A stretch of 64,000 bases of DNA from Tolypothrix sp. PCC 7712 (lineage in GTDB: Bacteria > Cyanobacteriota > Cyanobacteriia > Cyanobacteriales > Nostocaceae): positions 3,906,001-3,970,000 of the forward strand of contig NZ_CP063785.1 of NCBI RefSeq assembly GCF_025860405.1, written 5' to 3'. Positions 41,507-51,632 of this stretch are shown piece after piece. Below the pieces are notes generated by a model. It was given only the letters and a program-made list of their open reading frames with translations, had not been told where the DNA came from and did no database searches. The number at the start of each line of letters is the position of its first letter. Within the stretch, counting starts at the first letter, position 1. A program made the translations under genes and the position numbers.

Positions 41507-44500
41507 TCAAGCAGATGTATGGTCAGCTTGCAATTTAATTCCCAAAACTTGGGTGTAAGCTCCCCGTGCTTGAGTAACGCCAATTGTGCGTTCGGCTGAT
41601 TCTATCATCGGTCGGCGCAAACTCACAACTATAAATTGAGCTTGTTTTGCCTGTTGTTTAATCATTCTAGCTAATCGTTCTACGTTTGCCCCATCCAAAA
41701 ACATATCGACTTCATCGAAAGCATAAAACGGGGAAGGACGGTAACGTTGTAGGGAGAAGATAAAGCTTAAGGCTGTGAGGGATTTTTCTCCCCCAGACAT
41801 GGAAGCTAGTCGCTGTACTGGTTTACCTTTGGGGTGGGCGACTAAATTTAAGCCACTGTTAAAGGGATCTTCGGGATCGTCTAGTTGTAGGTAGCCGTCA
41901 CCCTCAGAAAGAGTGGCGAAAATAGATTGGAAGTTTTCGTTGACTGCGTCGAAAGCTTCCTTAAAGGCGCGTTGACGTAATGTAGTAAAGTTTTCAATCC
42001 GTAAAAGTAACTCTGTACGCTCCCCTTCTAGGGTTTCCAGCTTTTGTGTTAGTTCTTGCAGACGGTTTTGGGTGCGTTCGTATTCTTCCAAAGCCAGCAT
42101 ATTTACTGGTTCCATTGCTTGCAGGCGTTTGGCAAGCGATCGCAATTCTTTCTGCAATTCTTCTAAGTCTACTTGATCGGGGACTTCTGGTAAGGGGCTA
42201 GGTAGTTCGGCGGCGACGGTTTGCAGTTGCTCTCTGACGTTAACGATTTCCTCGCGCTTGGCTGTGAGGGTTTCTTGGAGTTTTTGCAGTTCCCATTCTA
42301 ATTGTTGCTGACGCAGGAGGTGCGATCGCAGTTCTTGTTCGGTGCGATCGCGTTTTTGTTTTTCTTCGCCTAAACTCAGTTCCATCTGACTCAATTTCGC
42401 CTTAATTGCGGCGATTTGAGCGCTGAGTGCTGAATGTTGGGTGCTGATGAAGCTTAATTGATTTTGCTGGGTTTCTTGCTCCTGCTGGTACTGGGTAATC
42501 CGTTCCTCAGCTTCTTGGATTTTTTCTTGTAAACGCTGTTGCTGGTTTTCGAGATTTCTTAACCTTTGTTCTGCTTCCCGTAAGGCTGTTTCCCGTTGTT
42601 GTAATTGTTGCTCTTGGTTTTTAATGGTGGCTTGGATTTGTTGCCATTCGCTAGGGGTTTGTGAAGCTTCTAACTCCGCTAATGTTTGTCGCAATTGTTG
42701 CAACTGATTTTCTTGACCTGGTAATTCCCGATCCAAAATTTCCAAGCGAGATTGCGCCGTGGCAAATTTTTCGCTATTTTGCGCTAATTGCGATCGCGTA
42801 TTTTCTAACTGCGCTGTCAAAGTTTTAATTTCTTTTTGCAGCTGTTCCAATTTGATCTGCTGTTCTCTCCTGGCTTGGCGTGCTTCTGTAACTTCCTGCG
42901 CTAAGGTTTTGGTTTTCGCTGCGAGAGTAGAGATAGCTTCTGTACAACGTTCTAAAACTCGTTCAATTTCCCCCAAGCGTCTTTTTAAGGCGGCGACTTC
43001 TTCGGGTTCAGCAGCTTCGACGTTTCCAAAGCGTAACGCGGAACGCTGGGTGTTACTACCACCAGTCATTGCGCCGCTAGTTTCCAATAATTCCCCGTCT
43101 AAGGTGACGATGCGGTACAAACCTATGTTTTTTCGCGCCTGTTCTAGGGTAGAAAATACAACGGTGTTACCAAATACATAGCCAAATACATCTTTATAAC
43201 GGCGATCGCACTCCACTAGGTTAACAGCATAGTTGACGAAGCCACTGGCTAACCGCAGTGTGGCATCTTGGGTAAATCTGGGAGCATTAATTTTATTTAA
43301 CGGTAAAAAAGTCGCTCTCCCAGCGCGTTTCTGTTTCAGCAGTTCAATTCCCGCCGCACCAACACCGTCATCTTCCACCACTATATGTCCCAAACGCCCA
43401 CCAGCCGCAATTTCCAAAGCCAGTTGGTAACGGGGTTCAACTCTGCCTAACTGTACCACTAAGCCACAAAGCCCCGGTAATCCCGATTGCAAGATGACTT
43501 TGCTAGCTTGGGTTCCTTGGATTTCTTGCTGTGCTTGCGCTTGCGCTTCGAGTTTATCTAACTGGCGTTGTTTTTCTCTTTGTTCTTGGAGTAAGCGCTT
43601 TTGGGTATCTTGTTGAATTTGCAGTTCTTGTTCTGTGGCTGCGAGATTTTGCGCTAAATTTTGGATGGGTTCGCTAGAGGCGTTAAATTCTGTTTCTAGG
43701 CGACTACAATCAGCTTGTTTTGTGGCTAATTCTGGTTCTAAATTAGCAACTAGCTGAGTTTGCTCTTGAATTTGCTGCTGTAGCTGATCGTTACGTTCTC
43801 TTAGCTGCGCTTGTTCAGTGCGTTGGGGTTCCAGGGTTTGCAGCAGGGTTTCAATTTGACGGTTTAACGCCGTTTGTTGCTGTACCCAAGCTTCCGAAGC
43901 CGAAGCAATTTCCGCCGCTGCTTGGCGAGAAGTTTCTAGTGCTTGTTGCGCTTCATCCCGTTGCTGTTGTAAGTAGACAATCGATTGCTTTTCAATTACC
44001 TGAGTTTCCGCAATTTGTTCGAGGGAACGCTGGTGTTGTTGAATTTCTTGCTGACTTTGCGTTTGGCGTTTCCCAGTTTCTTGAATTGCGGTGTCTAATT
44101 CGCTGCGTTGACGCTGGAGTTGTTTATGTTCAGCTTCTTGGGTGGCGAGGGTAGATTGTACTGCTAACAGTTCCTCTTCCCCTAAAGCTTTAACATGGGC
44201 GTTGAGTTTATCTAATTCAACGGTAGTTTGCTCAATAGTGGTGTTAAGAGTTGTCAGTTCCGCAGATAGTTCTTCAGATTTGCGATCGCCAGTTTGAATT
44301 TGATTCGCTAATTTTTCTTGCTGTGCTTGTAGGGAACGCCAAGATAACACAGCTTCCCAGGATTGTTTCGCCAAATACTCAGCACGGAGTTTTTGGTATT
44401 TTTCGGCTTTGGCTCGGTCTTGGGACAGGCGATCGCGTTGTACAGTTAATTCAGTTTCAATAATCCGACAACTATCTTCCTTTTCCTTTACCTCATCTAA

Positions 44501-45187
44501 AGTCGCCTTGGCTTGGTGAATTTTGCGATCAAACGCCGCTACCCCCGCCAATTCATCAATAATTTCCCGCCGTTCTCTGGCGTTCATCGAAATAATGCTG
44601 GTGACATCCCCTTGTAGCACCACGTTGTAGCCTTCGGGGTAAATCCGCAGTGTTTCTAAGGCTTCATGTAACTCTGTGAGGGTGCAAGAAGCGCCGTTAA
44701 TATAGTAATTCGATGTATAAGTTCCCTGGTGCGTCACCCGCAGCTTTCTGGTAACACTCCACTCATTCGATGATTCGGGATTGGGAAGTTTGGATTTTAA
44801 CTTGTCTTCCTCAAATACTTCGACTTCCTCAACGTTCTCAACTTCCTCAATTTCTACTACTTCGACTTCCTCTAGATTTTCTAGGCTTTGCGGCTTTGTA
44901 TCGTTGAGGGAGACGGCATCAGTAATATCAAAAGTCACTGTGACGCTAGCTTCCACAGTGGCACGGCTTTTAGCTGTTTGAGTATTATTTACCAGATCGG
45001 GAAGGCGATCGGCGCGCATCCCTTTAGAACTAGCGAGTCCAAGACAAAACAGCAGCGCATCGAGAATATTAGATTTACCAGAACCATTTGGCCCAGATAT
45101 AACAGTAAACCCCCCCAGCAAAGGAACTTGGGTAGTACCACCAAAGGATTTAAAGTTTGTAAGTTCGACGCGCTTTACATGAACCAT
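41507..45187 (-). CDS. smc: chromosome segregation ATPase SMC
   Basis: 1226 residues with the full SMC plan. Walker A is GPNGSGKSN (32-40), followed by a coiled coil, a hinge (GLPGLCGLVVQLGRVEPRYQLALEIAAGG onward, ~545-700), a returning coiled coil, the ABC signature SMSGGEKSLTAL and Walker B FYAFDEVDMFLDGANVERL. It organises and segregates the nucleoid with ScpA/ScpB. Unusual is an acidic low-complexity insert near 100-135 in the N-terminal head (Val-Glu repeats such as VEVVEIEEVENVEEVEV), encoded by imperfect tandem repeats. The start ATG at 45187 gives the standard MVHVKRVELTNFKSF. Confidence 0.95.
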   Translation of the reverse strand: MVHVKRVELTNFKSFGGTTQVPLLGGFTVISGPNGSGKSNILDALLFCLGLASSKGMRADRLPDLVNNTQTAKSRATVEASVTVTFDITDAVSLNDTKPQSLENLEEVEVVEIEEVENVEEVEVFEEDKLKSKLPNPESSNEWSVTRKLRVTHQGTYTSNYYINGASCTLTELHEALETLRIYPEGYNVVLQGDVTSIISMNARERREIIDELAGVAAFDRKIHQAKATLDEVKEKEDSCRIIETELTVQRDRLSQDRAKAEKYQKLRAEYLAKQSWEAVLSWRSLQAQQEKLANQIQTGDRKSEELSAELTTLNTTIEQTTVELDKLNAHVKALGEEELLAVQSTLATQEAEHKQLQRQRSELDTAIQETGKRQTQSQQEIQQHQRSLEQIAETQVIEKQSIVYLQQQRDEAQQALETSRQAAAEIASASEAWVQQQTALNRQIETLLQTLEPQRTEQAQLRERNDQLQQQIQEQTQLVANLEPELATKQADCSRLETEFNASSEPIQNLAQNLAATEQELQIQQDTQKRLLQEQREKQRQLDKLEAQAQAQQEIQGTQASKVILQSGLPGLCGLVVQLGRVEPRYQLALEIAAGGRLGHIVVEDDGVGAAGIELLKQKRAGRATFLPLNKINAPRFTQDATLRLASGFVNYAVNLVECDRRYKDVFGYVFGNTVVFSTLEQARKNIGLYRIVTLDGELLETSGAMTGGSNTQRSALRFGNVEAAEPEEVAALKRRLGEIERVLERCTEAISTLAAKTKTLAQEVTEARQARREQQIKLEQLQKEIKTLTAQLENTRSQLAQNSEKFATAQSRLEILDRELPGQENQLQQLRQTLAELEASQTPSEWQQIQATIKNQEQQLQQRETALREAEQRLRNLENQQQRLQEKIQEAEERITQYQQEQETQQNQLSFISTQHSALSAQIAAIKAKLSQMELSLGEEKQKRDRTEQELRSHLLRQQQLEWELQKLQETLTAKREEIVNVREQLQTVAAELPSPLPEVPDQVDLEELQKELRSLAKRLQAMEPVNMLALEEYERTQNRLQELTQKLETLEGERTELLLRIENFTTLRQRAFKEAFDAVNENFQSIFATLSEGDGYLQLDDPEDPFNSGLNLVAHPKGKPVQRLASMSGGEKSLTALSFIFSLQRYRPSPFYAFDEVDMFLDGANVERLARMIKQQAKQAQFIVVSLRRPMIESAERTIGVTQARGAYTQVLGIKLQADHTSA

Positions 45188-46001
45188 AGGCGCAAGTTAG
45201 CTGGGTTAATGAAGTAAAAGTGTAGCAAGGAAATATAGATTGTCTACTAGTTGAGCTAGATAATTTAGGTTTTATTGAACCACAGAGGCGCAGAGAACGC
45301 AGAGAGAAGGAAAGAGAGTTTAGCAGTACTGTTAAGCAACTGGTATACTTTTACTCACTCATCTTCACTCGTAGTTTAGTTAGTAAAATTATTTAAGCAT
45401 CCTCTGGAGATGCTTGTCTGAACATTTGTACTAGCGTTAATATACCAGTCTTAGAGGATGTCTGAAAAATTAAGTTTTGTCAGTAACGAAATTTTATAAA
45501 ATAATTCTCAGGTTATTCTATACACAAATTTTGTAATTCTGTAAAATTATTTGATTCCTGAAATTATTTATTTAGGGAAGGAATAGGGAACAGGGAAGAA
45601 GAAATAAAAGTGTACATAGCTTCGCAAAAATCAAAAATCAAATATCAGATTTCTGAAAAAATCTCAGCGCTGATGCCGTACTCTCGCCGCTAAGGCTACG
45701 TGAACTCAATACTTGTCGGTTCAAGGGAAAAAGGGGAATGGTTCAAGGGAAAGAAAAAACCTTTAACCTTTTCCCCAAAACCTATTTTGAGTGAAAAACG
45801 CTATCCCTTGTAGTATAGATATATGACTAATAAGTGTGAATTTATCATTGGATTTTGTCAGTTCTAGAGCAAATAAGCTATTCTGCTTTTAAGTTGCACA
45901 ATCCCTCATGAGGGCTGTTGACCGTTGACCGTTGACAGTCAACCGTTAACAGTTAACAGCCTTCTTGAGTAGTTATGCAATTTAGGCGCGCATTAGCTTA
46001 T
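45188..46001. other. 0.8-kb intergenic region with repeats
   Basis: It contains ACCACAGAGGCGCAGAGAAC-type sequence (45280), a second copy of the GATTTCTGAAAAAATCTCAG repeat (45649) and GTTGACC heptamers (45918-45960). No gene is seen between the two minus-strand genes. Confidence 0.7.
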
Positions 46002-49000
46002 CTAACTCTCAAACTTTTTAAGAATTGCAGCGATCGCTTCTAGACTAATGGGCTTACTAATGTAGTCATCCATACCAACACTTAAGCACTCCTGGCGGTC
46101 TTCTTGGCGTGCATGAGCAGTCATGGCAATTATGCGAGGTTGAGCAGCAGCAGAGAGTTCTTTGCGAATCCGGCGGGTGGTTTCCAAACCATCCATTTCC
46201 GGCATCTGGATATCCATAAACACAACATCATATATTTGTCGTTGTAAAGCTTCTAGGGCTTCTCGTCCGTGATTCGCTACATCTGCACGGTAGCCTAAAC
46301 GCTCCAGTAACTTTAAGGCAACTTTCTGATTTACTAACCCATCTTCTACTAGCAAAATCTTCAGTGGGACATGTTGCACAGTTTGTTTCTCATGTTCTGA
46401 GACGCTTGCAATGGATAAGCGGGAGTAAGAAGGGATAGTTGATTTGGGGTCAAGTTGGTTAGAGCCAGCACTACGAATAATTTCTACTAATGTCTGATGT
46501 AATTGATACTGCCTCACTGGTTTGTGCAAATAGGCATGAAACTCAGCCGCTATTTGTTTGACTTCTAGAGTTTGTTTACCTTTAGAACTGAGCATCACCA
46601 AAGGTAAATGTCGGTGTCTGGGTATGGCGCGGATTTGCGCTGTTAAATTGAGAATATTTAATTGCGGGCTATCAATATCTAATACAGCTAAGTCAAAAGT
46701 AGTTTGTTGGCGTATCCAGTGCAGAGCTGCCACATTCGATTCTACAGCTTGGACATATAGCCCCAAGGTCTCAAGTTGAGCAGTTAAGCATTTTCTTAAA
46801 TTGGCATTAGCAGCAACTAAAAGTAATTTTTGACCACGTAACTCTAAATCAAAAATTATGGTGCTATTAATAGTAGCCGGATCAACTAATAATGTCAGAT
46901 TGAAATAAAAAGTAGAACCTCTACTGACTTCACTTTCTACCCACATTCTCCCGCCCATCAACTCGCACAAACGGGTGCTGATAGCTAATCCCAATCCAGT
47001 ACCACCATAACGTCTAGTCATGGAAGCATCAACCTGGCTAAAAGGTTTAAACAGTCGATCCAGGCGATCGCGGGGGATGCCAATACCTGTATCTCTAACT
47101 GCAAATTGAAACTCGTAGATTTGCGTTTCGGTGGGTGTAGTACCCCTTTGTAGGACTGAGGGTTGGGCGGCGATCGCCACCACGATTTCACCCTCATTGG
47201 TAAATTTCACGGCATTACTGAGCAAATTCCAGAGAATTTGGCGCAGGCGGGTAATATCGCCAATAATTTGCGTTGGGATGTCTGAATCTAATTGATACAT
47301 CAATTCAATACCTTTCGAGGCCGCCTGGGGAGCCAATAAGTCCAAGGCTTCCTCTATACACACCCGCAAGTCAAAGGGCTGTTCTTCCAGATCCAGTTTG
47401 CCGGACTCAATTTTAGAAAAGTCCAGAATATCATTGATAATCGTTAATAAGGCATCGCCACTGTTGCGGATGGTTTCCACAAAATCCAGTTGCTCAGGCT
47501 CCAAAGGAGTATCCAAAAGCAGTCCTGTCATGCCGATGATCGCATTCATGGGGGTACGAATTTCATGGCTCATGGTAGCGAGGAAATTACCCTTAGCAAT
47601 ATTCGCCGCTTCTGCGGCTTGCTTGGCAAAGTTCAGCTGTTCATTCTGCTGTGCTAAAAGATAGGCTTGATGAGTTTCTTGCGCCAGTAATTGAGCTTGG
47701 GTAAGCGCAATACCCATTTGATCGGCAAGATATTTGAGCAAATCTACTTCCCATTGCGTCCATTGTCTGGGGCGATCGCATTGATGAACAATTAGTAACC
47801 CCCACAAATTTTCTCGCACCCGAATCGGTACGACTAAATTAGCTTTTACCTGAAATTGCTGTAAAACTTCTACATAACAAGGCTCTAATGTCGCTTCCCC
47901 CAAATCAGCAATCATTGTCGTCTTGCCCTGACGATACAGATTCAGGTATTGTTCTTTCAGACAGGGATCTTCAATGTTGTGACCGAGAGTTACCAACCAT
48001 CCCGGAACTACAGCTTCTTGAATAATTTTGCCCGAACCATCCGGGTAAATTTGGCAGATAATAACGCGATCGCTCTGCAAAATCCGTTGTACTTGTGTGA
48101 CTGTTGTCTGGAGAATTTGCGGGGCTTGTAAAGACTGACGAATTTCTTCGGTAATTTGCTGGAGCAGCATAGCACGTTGATATTGCTGCTGTAGGGCTGC
48201 TGCTGACTGTTTGTGTTTGGTAATATCCAAATGTGTTCCTACCATTCTCAAGGGTTTTCCTTGAGAATTGCGACGCACCAACTTACCCCGATCCAAAATC
48301 CACTTCCATTCTCCAGATTTAGCGAATAAACGTAGTTCTGCTTCATAAACAGGAGTTTCACCCCGGAAATGGGCAATCAGTTTTTGTCGCATTAAAGCTA
48401 GATCCTCTGGATGGATCAAGTGATTTTTCGCTTTAATATTGCTTTCTATTTCTTCTGGGGCATAACCCAGCATATAAAACCAACGTGAGCTACGATATAC
48501 TTCTCCAGTCCTTAAATTCCAATCCCATAGCCCCTCTTCTACGGCATCTAAAGCTAGCTGTAACCGTTCTTCACTCAATTGAAGAGCATTTTGTGATTCC
48601 TTCTCTAAAGTGATATCGCGATATTTCCACAGATGACCATAAAATTTTTGCTCACCCACAATCGGAGCATAATCTTGGGCAATAGTTCGTCCATCTTTGA
48701 GTTGCCATTCTTGATGTACAACTACTTTCCTTTGCTGATGAACTTCATCTAAACACTGCACAAATTTTTCAGGTTCAGCAAACAGTTGCTTACAATTCTC
48801 CACTGCTTGACGACAGTCTAAACCTTCTAAAGCTGCTGCTGGTACAGAAAGCTGAAACTGATCGGACAATTGCTGATTTACTAATAAAATCTTTTGATTT
48901 TCGTCTTCTATCAACACACCAAAATCTAAACTTTCGATCAGCGTTCTGAGTCTTGCGGTTGTGGCTGCTAATTCAGCTTGCTGATGTGTTGTGACATCTG

Positions 49001-49418
49001 TGAGATCTGTATTCTCAGTGTGGAATTTCACAAAATCATCAGGAACAGAGTCATATAAAGGAAAATCATTGACTGGCAAATTTAGCTTTTGCAACTCAGC
49101 AATATCCCTCATTTGAGGATAACCATGAAACAGCACCTGATCGGATGCTTCCATATATACCATCTCTCCCTTGAGATGGATTTTATGGTCGTGGGATTCC
49201 AAGAGAAATAGCGATCGCTCCCTACAGCTAAGACGAGTAACCTGGAACTGATCTTCTAAGTAAGTATCCGCGATCGGTTCCAGAATACGTTTAATTACTT
49301 CACCTACCTGGACAATCTTCATCTCTCTATCGATCACCAGATGAAAAGGAAACAATGTCGTAAATTGGTCGGGGGTAAGGCTGAATTGTCTTAACCCGGT
49401 AGCCCGATCATTTGTCAT
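46002..49418 (-). CDS. hybrid histidine kinase with N-terminal HNOBA-like domain
   Basis: 1138 residues. The order is: an N-terminal domain like the heme-NO-binding-associated (HNOBA) region (LTPDQFTTLFPFHLVIDREM...LVIDR, KGEMVYMEASDQVLFHGYP), a coiled linker, PAS (~165-270), PAS-PAC (~285-400), GAF (~430-570), HisKA (ATMSHEIRTPMNAIIGM), HATPase (NAVKF, GTGLGLAI) and two receivers. The first receiver is atypical (KLLLVAANANLRK, Asp in LAVLDIDSP). The second is canonical (ILLVEDGLVNQK, FMDIQMPEMDG). HNOBA domains usually partner an H-NOX sensor, but none is encoded in this window. No Hpt is present; the receiver-Hpt protein at 25794 could complete a relay. Confidence 0.9.
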   Translation of the reverse strand: MTNDRATGLRQFSLTPDQFTTLFPFHLVIDREMKIVQVGEVIKRILEPIADTYLEDQFQVTRLSCRERSLFLLESHDHKIHLKGEMVYMEASDQVLFHGYPQMRDIAELQKLNLPVNDFPLYDSVPDDFVKFHTENTDLTDVTTHQQAELAATTARLRTLIESLDFGVLIEDENQKILLVNQQLSDQFQLSVPAAALEGLDCRQAVENCKQLFAEPEKFVQCLDEVHQQRKVVVHQEWQLKDGRTIAQDYAPIVGEQKFYGHLWKYRDITLEKESQNALQLSEERLQLALDAVEEGLWDWNLRTGEVYRSSRWFYMLGYAPEEIESNIKAKNHLIHPEDLALMRQKLIAHFRGETPVYEAELRLFAKSGEWKWILDRGKLVRRNSQGKPLRMVGTHLDITKHKQSAAALQQQYQRAMLLQQITEEIRQSLQAPQILQTTVTQVQRILQSDRVIICQIYPDGSGKIIQEAVVPGWLVTLGHNIEDPCLKEQYLNLYRQGKTTMIADLGEATLEPCYVEVLQQFQVKANLVVPIRVRENLWGLLIVHQCDRPRQWTQWEVDLLKYLADQMGIALTQAQLLAQETHQAYLLAQQNEQLNFAKQAAEAANIAKGNFLATMSHEIRTPMNAIIGMTGLLLDTPLEPEQLDFVETIRNSGDALLTIINDILDFSKIESGKLDLEEQPFDLRVCIEEALDLLAPQAASKGIELMYQLDSDIPTQIIGDITRLRQILWNLLSNAVKFTNEGEIVVAIAAQPSVLQRGTTPTETQIYEFQFAVRDTGIGIPRDRLDRLFKPFSQVDASMTRRYGGTGLGLAISTRLCELMGGRMWVESEVSRGSTFYFNLTLLVDPATINSTIIFDLELRGQKLLLVAANANLRKCLTAQLETLGLYVQAVESNVAALHWIRQQTTFDLAVLDIDSPQLNILNLTAQIRAIPRHRHLPLVMLSSKGKQTLEVKQIAAEFHAYLHKPVRQYQLHQTLVEIIRSAGSNQLDPKSTIPSYSRLSIASVSEHEKQTVQHVPLKILLVEDGLVNQKVALKLLERLGYRADVANHGREALEALQRQIYDVVFMDIQMPEMDGLETTRRIRKELSAAAQPRIIAMTAHARQEDRQECLSVGMDDYISKPISLEAIAAILKKFES

Positions 49419-49560
49419 AAGGAATGGGGAATGGGGATTGGGGATTGGGGATTGGGGATTGGGGATTGGGGGGGATGAGGAGGATGAGGGGGATGAGGGG
49501 GATGAGGAAGCAGGGGGAGAAATAATTAATTAATGACAAACCCCAAACACCAAACACCCT
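49419..49560. repeat. STRR block upstream of the hybrid kinase
   Basis: GGGGATT units (49434-49470) then GATGAGG units (49474-49508). The remaining bases to 49881 hold no convincing gene. Confidence 0.85.
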
Positions 49561-49881
49561 AGTTACCAATTACCCATTCCCTATGCTCAATTCCCCATAC
49601 CTAACACCAAAGCCAAAGAATGATATTTTGATCATGCAGTCGCAATCGAACCGAATGCTTGAGTATTTGTCCGGATTTGTGGCAATACAAGTTTTTAGCT
49701 TCTACATCTCTTCTAATGAAGTTGGGTTAAGGGGGAAAGGAAAAAGGGGGAAAGGATTGAATTCACCCTTACCCCTTCCCCTTTTCCCAAATCACAAGGG
49801 AGATGCAAAATACTGATCCGAACCGTATTGGCATCTCAAAGGGATGATTGTGTTAAATTTGGCATAAATCCGCCCTGCCTA

Positions 49882-51435
49882 TTAACTTTGCTCCTCATTC
49901 ACTTCTTCCGCAACTTCCGATTTATCGGTTAAAGGTTTGACTACTCGTGCGATCGCTTCTTGGACAAAAGCCTTAATAAATTCATCGCGGCGATTAATTT
50001 GAAACTGTCGCTGCACAACTTCTGTCATTCCACCATCGCCCCAATCTTGATCGTGCCGAAAATATTCAATAAAGCTTTTCCCAGCAATTCGAGTTAAATA
50101 AGCTGCTGTTACACCTTGAATTGCTCGCCCAATAATAAAAGTAGCTGGGTTGGTTTGTAAAGCTGTAGAAAGTAGTTGAATTGCCCCTTTGACAATTCCT
50201 AAACTCGCCAGGGTTTTGGCTAAAGATAGGGCTAATTCTCGCCCCCGTTCCATGTTTAATTCACAACCGTAAATTCTACCGATTTCTACGACCATTTGGG
50301 CATTTACCGCCGCAGTCGCTAGTAAATCTACCACTGGTAAAGGTGTAACTGATACCACACCTGCACCAATCCACTGAAAGCGCTCCACGATTTTATCGGC
50401 TTGGCGGCGGCGTTGAGCATCGATGAGTTTCCGCGCTTCTTCACCTAATCGCAGAGATTGTAAGAGAATATTATCTGCTACTAAATCTTCACCCTCAGCC
50501 CGTAAAATTGCCGCCATTCGCCGCAACAAGGGTACAATATCTGCTTCTGGCTGGAAGAGTTCACCTGTTTCTAATTGGGCAGATTGAGGATTAGCCGCGA
50601 TCGCTACCACATCGTTAGGGGCAATAAATCCCCGCACCCGTTGACGCAAGCGCGCCAAAATAGATTCTTTATCGTCGTCTGTATATAAATCGGTTTTGTT
50701 GAGAATTAACAGCGATCGCTTACCAATTTCCGCCAAACCTCTGAGGGGTTCATATTCCGATCGCCGTAAATCATTATCGACAACAAACAATAATAAATCA
50801 GCTTCCGTTGCCAAAGCTCGTGCTAGTTGTTCTCGTTCTGTCCCTGCAACTCCTGCTTCTAAAATCCCTGGGGTATCGGTAATTAATATTTTCCGTTCCA
50901 ATCCCTTCAACCGTAAACAATAGGTTTCTCCTACCTGGGTAGTGCCCATTGGTGCATTTACCTGTCCCACCATGCGCCCCATAATGGCATTTACCAAGGA
51001 AGTTTTACCAGCGCTTCCCGTACCGAATACTACTACTTGGATTTCGCCCCGTGCTAAATTAACTTCAATTTCCCGCGATCGACTAAGTAAAGCTTGTCTT
51101 GTGACTTCATCTTGAATTTGCGCCACCTGTTGGCGCACAGCTTGTAAAGTCGAGGAAGCCGCATCAGATTTAGCAGCCGGGATTTGCGCTGGAGTCACGC
51201 GCGGACGCTGGCGGCGAGAACGTTTTTCCCCAGCTTGCAACACCATCACATAATAAACAAAAGCCGCAACTAATCCGGCAATCAGCACAATTAACAGCAG
51301 CAACAGCAAATTGCCCAGCAGTGGCGAATAAGACAACTGCCAGTAAAGGCGTGACAGGGAATCAATCAGCCATAGGCTTAACCCCAAAATCACTATCAAA
51401 CCAACAATCAGCGTTACTATGCGCGAGAGAGGCAT
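49882..51435 (-). CDS. membrane-associated Era/YcjF-like GTPase (DUF697)
   Basis: 517 residues. Two N-terminal transmembrane helices (IVTLIVGLIVILGLSLWLID; LLGNLLLLLLIVLIAGLVAAFVYYVMVL) precede a GTPase domain. That domain has P-loop GTGSAGKTSLVNAIMG, switch region GTTQVGET, DTPGI and NKTD. A C-terminal DUF697-type helical domain follows (GAGVVSVTPLPVVDLLATAAVNAQMV). Function in cyanobacteria is unknown; relatives are thought to act at membranes. Confidence 0.88.
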   Translation of the reverse strand: MPLSRIVTLIVGLIVILGLSLWLIDSLSRLYWQLSYSPLLGNLLLLLLIVLIAGLVAAFVYYVMVLQAGEKRSRRQRPRVTPAQIPAAKSDAASSTLQAVRQQVAQIQDEVTRQALLSRSREIEVNLARGEIQVVVFGTGSAGKTSLVNAIMGRMVGQVNAPMGTTQVGETYCLRLKGLERKILITDTPGILEAGVAGTEREQLARALATEADLLLFVVDNDLRRSEYEPLRGLAEIGKRSLLILNKTDLYTDDDKESILARLRQRVRGFIAPNDVVAIAANPQSAQLETGELFQPEADIVPLLRRMAAILRAEGEDLVADNILLQSLRLGEEARKLIDAQRRRQADKIVERFQWIGAGVVSVTPLPVVDLLATAAVNAQMVVEIGRIYGCELNMERGRELALSLAKTLASLGIVKGAIQLLSTALQTNPATFIIGRAIQGVTAAYLTRIAGKSFIEYFRHDQDWGDGGMTEVVQRQFQINRRDEFIKAFVQEAIARVVKPLTDKSEVAEEVNEEQS

Positions 51436-51474
51436 GGTGAGTATTCAGTAGGCGGATGTTTTTTTATCTTAATG

Positions 51475-51607
51475 GGGATTTGGGATTGGGGATGAGGGAG
51501 ATGAGGGAGATGAGGGAGATGAGGGAGATGAGGAAGATGAGGGAGATGAGGAAGAAATTCCAATTACCAATTACCAATTACCAATTACCAATTACCAATT
51601 ACCTAAT
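51475..51607. repeat. STRR block: GATGAGGGA and CAATTAC units
   Basis: About eight GATGAGGGA-like 9-mers (51491-51555) are followed by about six CAATTAC heptamers (51560-51602) between the GTPase and TetR genes. Confidence 0.88.
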
Positions 51608-51632
51608 GACAAATGACAAACAACAAATGACA

